A stretch of DNA of 64,000 nt from Cheiracanthium punctorium. Its lineage: Eukaryota > Arthropoda > Arachnida > Araneae > Cheiracanthiidae. The notes under the pieces are model-generated. The model was not told where the DNA came from and did no database searches. It worked only from the letters and a program-made list of their open reading frames with translations. Location: the NCBI GenBank assembly GCA_038373885.1, contig JAWZYV010010215.1, forward strand, positions 186,001 through 250,000, given 5' to 3'. Made by a program: the position numbers and the translations under genes. How positions within the stretch are numbered: position 1 is the first letter of the stretch; each line of letters starts with the position of its first letter. Positions 57,176-64,000 of the stretch are shown piece by piece.

Positions 57176-57720
57176 TTAATACATGCATTTAAATATCTTT
57201 ATTCAATTTAAACTATACCTGAATTTTACGGAATTGAATTCTTTAACAACCACTTTTTTAAACTCTATTTTAGACCTAAACAACCTGATTTCGCTGCTTT
57301 TTTCTTTTTATTCATTTGTTTTCAAATTTGTCATCCAATTCTGGACCCAGATACTGATACGTGATTTCATCGGCTAATCTTCACGATGTACCACGTATTT
57401 CAAAAAAGTGTTTACTTATAAAATTTTCTTACACGCAACTGATTCAATTTATCAATTCGAGACTTATCGGTTACTTAAAAAACGCACGAACTTCTTTCGC
57501 GCGCGTAACCACACAAACAAGCGTAATCTTCCAGATGACATCATTCTGCGTATCTTCAAACAAGAACCTGACTCGAACGTTTCTTGAATATTTTAGAATT
57601 TAAAAAAAAAAAAAAATCGCTTACAAATAAATATATTTTATGCTTTCTGTTTTATAAGCAGGCTTCTCAAGCGTGTGTGGAGGGGGGGGGGACTAGCTGA
57701 GTTGTCGTTATGCATTTTCC

Positions 57721-57845
57721 AGGAAGAATATAAGATAAGCAGATGGAATGTGCAGCATTATTTTGTCTTCGGAGCTTTAGAAACGCTTTATGCATGCAAA
57801 GAAGGAACTTTTTATTTCGTGCGGAGCACGCTCACGTTCACAGCG
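57721..57845 (+). repeat. Core of segment S, third diverged copy
   Basis: AGCAGATGGAATGTGCA, GCTTTATGCATGCAAAGAAGG and GAGCACG match the core at 52841-52965 and 55675-55800. Surrounding sequence is not shared. Confidence 0.55.
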
Positions 57846-57996
57846 CGCTTGGGTATTTTGGTGTTAGTCCGCATGACGTTGTTTGTTTATATAATACTGG
57901 ACTTCTTTTTTTATTTCATGTACTTATGCGTTTGAGTTGTATAAATATAATTCATGGATTGGTTCATCTTTTTTGCAGATGCGAATTCTGAATCAG

Positions 57997-58008
57997 TGCG
58001 CATGCGCA
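57997..58008. promoter_or_regulatory. NRF1-type palindrome TGCGCATGCGCA
   Basis: A perfect match to the NRF1 (nuclear respiratory factor 1 family) motif, 35 bp upstream of an ATG in good context. In animals such sites mark many housekeeping promoters. A chance match is possible. Confidence 0.35.
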
Positions 58009-58042
58009 GTCGCTGCGTTCAAGGACCCTTGTGGCCCCTACC

Positions 58043-58180
58043 ATGGCCGAGAGGATAAAGACGGATGCACAGATCCTATTCTTCTCCGTCGCTACCGGGG
58101 GTAAAGAGATATTCTTCTCGCGAATTTTACGACTTTTGAATGACCATTCCAGACCCACCGACGAAAGATTAATCTGTTAA
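58043..58180 (+). CDS. Small ORF / possible first exon (45 codons)
   Basis: The ATG sits in TACCATGG context and opens MAERIKTDAQILFFSVATGG before the GGTAAAG site, then continues to a stop at 58178-58180. GGGGGTAAAG at 58095-58104 could be a splice donor, making this a first coding exon. The stretch is less AT-rich than its surroundings and carries no TE ends. No homologue recognised. Low confidence. Confidence 0.25.
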   Translation: MAERIKTDAQILFFSVATGGKEIFFSRILRLLNDHSRPTDERLIC

Positions 58181-58239
58181 ACCGCAAACCCGCCCCCACA
58201 CACAATGGAAAGAGAGCGTTTCTGCCACCACCTATTCCA

Positions 58240-58331
58240 ATACATGAATTCCCTGTTGGGTGGGGGAGGGGAACACGTGATCTGGGCGCCGGCCCTTAAT
58301 TATGAACATGGTAGATGGCCAAAGTGTGAAG
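58240..58331 (+). mobile_element. SINE S, left part (split copy)
   Basis: GAACATGGTAGATGGCCAAA GTGTGAAG parallels the SINE at 33605-33795 (reverse) and resumes at 59342. Confidence 0.5.
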
Positions 58332-59341
58332 CCCAGACAGCACATAAGCTTAAATCAAGCTTGACATTTCCTTGAATTTGACGTATTAACACAAGCTCGA
58401 CAGCAAGCTTGGAGATTACAAAAAAAGTGCGTCAGCCAATATTTTCCTGCCAAATTTAAGTCATTTGAACTGTCAAGCTTGAATACAAATTGATGACTGC
58501 TTGATTTGGAAAGCCAAATCGGCATAACAAATAATTTATCCTCAGTCATAAATGTACTTAACCATAGAATTAAAAAAAAAAAGATTCTATTATTCCAGCT
58601 TGACATTTCAAATGACTTTTGATGGCTTGCTGCAAGCTTAAATTGGATTGAACTGTCAAGCTTGTATTAATACGTCAAATTCAAAGAAATGTCAAGCTTG
58701 AGTTAAGCTTATGTGCTGTCTGGGATATTTCCAAATATTGAAATTCTTCAAAATAAAATACCTATTCGGTAATCAGGATCTGCTTATTTCCTTATTAGTA
58801 GAGTCTGTAAATCACACATAACATTATTTTAATTTTGATTCATCCCATGGTAAAATAAAAGATGCAGATCGGCATCGTGCAATACTGATCCATCTCGCCA
58901 AAAAACGGCGTGACAACCATAACAGTCAGTCACTTCAAACTTTAGTCATTATCACCTCGAGTCAGATTGGCATGGTAGTTAGGACGCTGGCTTCCCACAC
59001 CTTAGGTCCCCAGGTCGATCCCAGTCGCGGACGCTTGACGGAAACAGATTTAAGTAATTTGAGGTTTCAGCGTAGAGGGGAAAATGTGTGGAAAAATAAT
59101 GTATATGGGGCGAGTTCGCCGACCGGCGCCCCATGTATTTAGAAAAACTTTTTAGTGTTGTAAGTTTGAATTAAGCTTGCTATGTCAAGCTTAATGCAAG
59201 TTGGGCAAGTGTAAACTTGAACACTTGATTCAAGCTTGCATTAAGCTTACACGCTTGAAATTTTCAAGCTTAATTCAGGTTTATTGACTTGATAAATCCA
59301 GCTTACTGCAAGTTTGATGCAAATTTGCCGTGCTGTCTGGG
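58332..59341. mobile_element. AG-flanked DNA element with internal palindrome
   Basis: CCCAGACAGCAC at the left and GTGCTGTCTGGG at the right, between AG (58330-58331) and AG (59342-59343). The intact SINE copy reads GTGAAGGTCC here, so the target duplication is the 2 bp AG. A third terminus GTGCTGTCTGGG ends a ~390-bp palindrome (58332-58724). CAAGCTT-rich inverted motifs crowd both ends. Superfamily not assigned. Confidence 0.75.
58955..59145 (+). mobile_element. tRNA-like SINE passenger
   Basis: A-box-like TGGCATGGTAGTTAGGAC and B-box-like AGGTCGATCCC about 40 bp apart, followed by a tail with a hairpin ATGGGGCG...CGCCCCAT (about 59105-59136). It lies inside the AG-flanked element. Not a canonical tRNA fold. 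Confidence 0.45.
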
Positions 59342-59505
59342 AGGTCCCATGTTCGGGACTTCTGCTCGGATGTTGATCTAACGGACTGGAGCTTCGGGAG
59401 GATTCCTCCAAATGTAAACGTGATTACGAGTTAAGACCCCCTTAGAAACTCCCCCAAAGCATTCCCCCTGTAAGCGGATGCCCCTCCGTGTAGGCTTGCC
59501 CTAAC
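59342..59505 (+). mobile_element. SINE S, right part (split copy)
   Basis: AGGTCCCATGTTCGGGAC, GATCTAACGGACTGGAGCTT, CTCCAAATGTAAACG: continuation of the SINE broken at 58331. Confidence 0.5.
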
Positions 59506-59953
59506 ACAAAACACAAATGATCATTCTGGAAATCAGTAACATCGGCCAAAGAGAAATCTTCTCCGTTGATTATTTTAAAATGATGAAAGCGAACAGGTGT
59601 AATATGAATTTAGTTGTGGGTTTAAAATACACTCAAGGGGGCTGCGATAGCTTCATTCGTCCCCCCCCCTCCTCCCTTGCCTTCGATCGGTCTCTACGTT
59701 ATAAGAACTTGACGCTAAAAAGAAACGTTCATCTTTGCGTTCGTGCAAAGATGATTCTTAATTAGGCTACAATTTAACGAAAGTTTTTACCATTCGCGCA
59801 ACAATGTTCTGTCGAGGAAATACTAGTACGCCTGCAACTGATGATGCTATTTTGGTGTTAAAATTATCTTCGAACAAGAGTAACAGAATAGTGGCGTGAC
59901 CCTGGTCAGCCGAGCAGATGCTAAAAAAGCCACTCTACCACTTCCATCTTAGC

Positions 59954-61111
59954 TAAGGTGACCATACGTCCCGTTTTGAACGGGACAGTCCCGTTTTGAG
60001 ATGGCTTGTCCCGTTGCCCCCCAGCACTAGAGATGAGACGGGCTCAGCCCGAGCCCGAAAGCCCGAGCCCGAGCCCGGGTCCGACTCGGGCTCGGGCTCT
60101 GTAATTCACGATTGCGTTCGGGCTCGGGCTCGTGAAAAATTTCTTCTTTGTTGAACATACTCCTTGAAACAGATTTTAAAAAGTGATTCATGGGATAAAT
60201 AGACGTACTTATTTCAAAAAACAGTGGCACGGGGGACTAGAAGGTGTGTGAAGCTCCAAACTTTATTGTATCCTCTTAATGAAGTAGTTAATTTTATTTG
60301 TCTTTAGCTGAAATTTCGGGCTCGGGCGGGCTCGGGCTCCAACTTTAATAATATTGCTCGGGCTCGGGCGGGCTCGGATTAAAAGTCTTCGGGCTCGGGC
60401 GGGCTCGGGCTTCAAAAAATGAGCCCGAACTCATCTCTACCCAGCACAGCTTCGGGACACCGTAATGTCCCGGTTTTAGAAAATGTCCCCTGCAATGTCC
60501 CGTTTTTAGAAAGAGAACAACCCACAGTAACGAATTTAATAAAGGCCGCTCAAAATCAAAAATCATCCAACGGCAGTGTCTGTAAAAAAAAACCTAACCT
60601 CACTCCCTCCCCTCTCGAGACACAAACAAACCGTTGGGGGGATGTATTGTTTTTGTGTTTGTTCTTTTAATGTTCTTTTTTTGTTAACTATTTTAAATTA
60701 TTTAATTTTTATTTCTTTTTTTTTTTAAGTCATGTTACTCTTTTGCTTATCCCCAATTTATTTTCCCTTTTCACTCTGGTTTTCTAAGAATTTTTTCCTT
60801 CCGAATGACATCATCTTTTTTTTCTGTGCGTCCTTTTGTTTACATTTCCCACTTTCTTACCTTCCTGCCTTGTATCAGATGGTGTTTTTGAAGTCGAAGA
60901 AGGGCCTACCCCCTTGTACCACCAGAAACGTACATCTTGCACTATTTTTTTTAGTAGTACATGTGTGTTTTAGCACAGTTTATTTTGTCATTTTATTTTG
61001 AAATTAACAGTAACACAAGCTTTTTCGCGTGTTAGAAGAAAATAAATCCACTATTACCAAAAATGTATTGTAGATATCCCGTTTTGAAGGAAAAAATAAA
61101 TGGTCACGTTA
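59954..61111. mobile_element. hAT element hosting a second hAT
   Basis: TAAGGTGACCATACGTCCCG and (inverse) TAACGTGACCATTT ends with an exact 8-bp duplication ATCTTAGC (59946-59953; 61112-61119). The interior is rich in GTCCCG(TTTT) motifs on the left. No transposase motif found; ORFs at 60732-61001 are T-rich noise. Confidence 0.85.
60028..60439. mobile_element. Inner hAT MITE with GGGCTC hexamer arrays
   Basis: TAGAGATGAGACGGGCTC and (inverse) TAGAGATGAGTTCGGGCTC ends with an exact 8-bp duplication CCCAGCAC (60020-60027; 60440-60447), 412 bp. Subterminal arrays of CGGGCTCGGGCTC occur in opposite orientations near the two ends and are typical of hAT transposase-binding repeats. Confidence 0.93.
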
Positions 61112-61119
61112 ATCTTAGC

Positions 61120-62118
61120 ATTTTTCCATTATTCTATCAATTTTTATGTGTGTTGCCAAAGAACGGACCTGATATTGTGTTTTAAATTTAAAGTTGTTAT
61201 GTAGGTAAATTGAAAACTATCTTAACATCATTTATTAAAATACTAGGGAAAACAGGCCTCAATGCTAAACTCATTTTTAGGGATGGCAACTCATAAGCAG
61301 GCCCGTTGCTTAACGATGGCCCCGGTCTCTGTTATTCTAATTGAGTTTCGAAAGGGGTTTTAAACTCGTGACGTCTAAGTGGCGCACATTTCACATGCGA
61401 TAACTCGGTTATTTTTAAATAATTTTATTTATTTATTTTTAACTGGCAATTTTAATCATTGTTACTGTCTCCAAGACAACCAAACCGCAAGATATCATAC
61501 CGAAATTTTTAAGCTGCTGTGATTGAAATGAAAATCCTTCTTTTACTTAAAAATTCGTAAAAAAATCTCCTAATTTATATTTTCCTCTGGTTTTTCTTTT
61601 AAAAGAGGGCGAAATGTATGCTCCGTCATTTGACAAAATATAAAAAAGTTATGACGGATAGAATTCAAGATGCAGCAATTTTACAAATATTTTACGTAAG
61701 TCAGCGTCAAATTTACTTTTATTTGAAAAATTCCCAAAAATCTAAAAATCCGAGTAATAACAGTCCGAACAAACAATTTTTGAAAGAAAATTTTCTCCTC
61801 TATCCGATGATGTAAATTTCGTTTTCTTGCGAGTGCAATTACCGACGTTATTACGTTTTAAGCGAGAAAAATCGCTAAAAATCGGACAAAACATAAAATA
61901 GATTCTAATTCGAATTTCGGAAAAATCGCTCCAAGGCGTCTTAGGATCTGTCCCAGTGAAGCCGTATGCAAAATTCCGTAGGTCTGCGACCCACCATCTC
62001 GGCGCAATGCGATCGAGAGACGCGCGCAAGAACATCGGTGGTCACAAACTTACCTACCTACATAGCTACATACAATGTTTACTATCGGATTTTATTATAT
62101 AAGATGATATCCAGAATC
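61120..62118. other. Intervening sequence
   Basis: AGGGATGGCAACTCA near 61280 could be a lone hAT end. The rest shows nothing recognisable. Confidence 0.35.
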
Positions 62119-62126
62119 CCGAACAG

Positions 62127-62306
62127 CAATGGCGTAGCCATAGGGGGGTGGGGGTTGGTTAGGGGAGTCCTAACCCACCATGAAGAATTTTTTGCCATAC
62201 AAAATGTATATTCTTCACTACATTATCACACACACATATACATATATATGAGTTGTAGTAGTCGTAAACTCCCCCCCCCCATGAAAAATTTCTGGCTACG
62301 CCCGTG
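62127..62306. mobile_element. hAT MITE (GGCGTAGCC family)
   Basis: CAATGGCGTAGCCA and CTGGCTACGCCCGTG ends; flanks CCGAACAG and CCGAATAG match 7 of 8. Core shared with the other four copies. Confidence 0.85.
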
Positions 62307-62322
62307 CCGAATAGTATATCTT

Positions 62323-62522
62323 TACTTTCCGAACATGTACCATGTAAGGAAAGTATTGTCATCATGAAAAAATTCGACTTAGAGATTTTGGTGCTTTTAC
62401 ACGTTTTGAGGGCTTCTGAATCCATTTATGCTATTTTTACGAGATGTATGTATGTATGTATGTATGTATGTATGTATGTATGTGTATGTGTATGTGTGTG
62501 TGTGTGTACGTGTACGTGTGTG

Positions 62523-62570
<48 letters not shown>

Positions 62571-63082
62571 TGGGTATGTGAGTGAACACGATAGCTCCTG
62601 AACGGAGCATTCGATTGAGCTCAAATTGGATAAATATGTCATAAACCACCGTCGCAAGACCGGTATTGATTTGGGTGTGTATAGGACTTATAGTTTTTCT
62701 ACAGGGCTACGACAAAGATTTATTTTACATGATGGCCTATCGGGAGAAATTCTTGAAAGTGCGCTAGCGTTTAAACCGTACCTTCGATTGAGCTGAAATT
62801 GGGTATATATGTTATAAATCGCCATCTTAAGACCAGTATTGATTTTGGTGTGTATAAGACTTATAGTTTTTCTACAGGGCTACGACAAAAATTTCTTTTA
62901 TATTATGGCATAATGGCATATGGGGAGAAATTCTTGAAAGTGCGCAAGCGTTTAAACGGTGCATTCGATTGAGTTGCAGTTTGGTATATATGTTTGAATT
63001 ATTTATCGATTAAAATTTATTTAAATGCTTGGTCATGATCTTAATCGTAAGTGTTCGGAAAGTCGAGTGGAGTCACTCCAGA
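62323..63082 (+). mobile_element. Helentron-like element, two units, long GTAT/GT tract
   Basis: TACTTTCCGAACATGTACC start, microsatellite 62443-62576 (ATGT repeats then GT with ACGT interruptions), two units, 3' hairpin TGGAGTCACTCCA and a T-run. It lies 16 bp after the hAT MITE. Confidence 0.8.
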
Positions 63083-63435
63083 TTTTTTTTTACTGATTGC
63101 ACGCATATGTTTACTAATATTAAAACATAAAACAAATCATACTTATGTCGCCTCCTTCATCATGGCAACCACCCACCCAAATATTAGTTACATGAGAACG
63201 CCACTGATTCTCTGCAATGAATCTCCACAGTTGCATGTTACGTCTAAACCTCCCGAGAGGTTTTTATTGTAAACCGCTTTGCGGTCAAACAAGCATTTCA
63301 CAAGTTGTTTCCACATTTTTGTCCAACCCCTGTATCTCTGGCTCTGGAGCTAACCAGCATTGTGCTGAATTTTAATTGAACTTCTAATTTAGAATAAATC
63401 TAATGATAAGGGGGGGGGGGGAGGAAGCTTCGACT
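63083..63435. other. Intervening sequence
   Basis: A G-run at about 63411-63421. No gene seen. Confidence 0.4.
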
Positions 63436-63437
63436 TA

Positions 63438-63543
63438 AGGTGCTATCACACGAGAGCTCTACGCACTTCACAATGCACGTACAACACTTTTGTACTGCAG
63501 TTTTGCCCTTCAGTCTGGCGAAAACCGTTGTGTGATAGTATTT
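63438..63543. mobile_element. Short MITE-like inverted repeat
   Basis: GGTGCTATCACACGAGAG and (inverse) AATACTATCACACAACGG pair as imperfect inverted ends about 105 bp apart. No target duplication resolved. Confidence 0.4.
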
Positions 63544-64000
63544 CCCTTGACACCGGACTGTTTCGAACAATGTTGAAAAATGTTTGGTATGAATGGCGAA
63601 ATCAGCCAATCAGAGCTCTAGACACTGTCCACACCTTCATTCTAGATGGCGACCTCCATGCCTGCAATGCGGACGGCGGAAATAGAAGCCGATTTTATTT
63701 CCGAAGTGCGAATCAAAAACCATTATAAACTTTTTTACTGTATTTACTTAAAAATGAACCTTCGAATTCCACCGTCAATGTCAATGTTCGAATGCACGGG
63801 GCGCGACAGGACGAGTGATTTTTGTGACAAAAACATCGATCACGTAATAACTGTTTTGTCACAAAACGAGCGATAACGTCGCCAAATCGGCAACCCCGTG
63901 CCAATCCACCAGATCGTTTTCTTGCCTTGCAATACAACCCTATACCTTGCTTTTGACAAGAAAAATGAAAGCCGAAAGAGTTGTACGAGCATTTTGAAGG
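63544..64000. other. Terminal stretch, no gene seen
   Basis: Small overlapping ORFs on both strands without recognised motifs. GC is higher than the average of the window. Confidence 0.35.

Overview
This is eukaryotic nuclear DNA with no intact protein-coding gene that I can recognise. It has no operons, rRNA, CRISPR or canonical tRNA. Base composition is AT-rich with long A/T and G/C homopolymers and (GT)n/(GTAT)n microsatellites. Nearly all interpretable structure is transposable elements (TEs), mostly DNA transposons and Helitron-type elements, heavily nested. The mix (Tc1/mariner, hAT, piggyBac-type TTAA elements, PIF/Harbinger-like elements, Helentron-like elements with a central satellite, a DUF4817-like fragment) fits an arthropod, perhaps an arachnid. 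The species is inferred, not shown.

Layout. 0-1.3 kb: a Helitron tail carrying an ~80-bp minisatellite made of phased heat-shock-element pentamers and an antisense DUF4817-like fragment, joined tail-to-head to a second Helitron 5' end. 2.6-18.6 kb: many copies of one TTAA-flanked foldback MITE (family TTAA-1), two Harbinger-like elements (the first hosting a different TTAA element) and long AT-rich relic DNA. 19.3-22.9 kb: a Helentron-like element with four 173-bp units, a minus-strand Helitron with ~155-bp repeats, a mariner-type MITE, a tRNA-derived SINE and another TTAA-1 copy. 23.5-26.3 kb: a Tc1-type element holding a G-rich tandem repeat that in turn holds a second Tc1 element with a frameshifted transposase. 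26.4-35.3 kb: foldback and hAT MITEs, a mariner MITE, a pogo-like element, Helentron-like copies. 36.8-38.5 kb: a LINE RNase H relic and a minus-strand candidate exon. 38.9-53 kb: hAT elements with exact 8-bp target duplications, Helentron-like copies and a multi-copy dispersed repeat. 53.5-56.3 kb: duplicated segments, one split by a Tc1 element. 56.8-64 kb: TTAA-1, a SINE split by an AG-flanked element, a hAT inside a hAT, and a last Helentron-like copy.

The only transposases visible are two frameshifted Tc1-type pseudogenes and a short piggyBac-like remnant, so most families here would depend on enzymes encoded elsewhere. The most interesting signal is the Helitron-borne array of heat-shock elements at 1-420. 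Next are the hairpin MITE family with signs of exchange between adjacent copies, and several insertions whose exact target sites can be read from an uninterrupted second copy.
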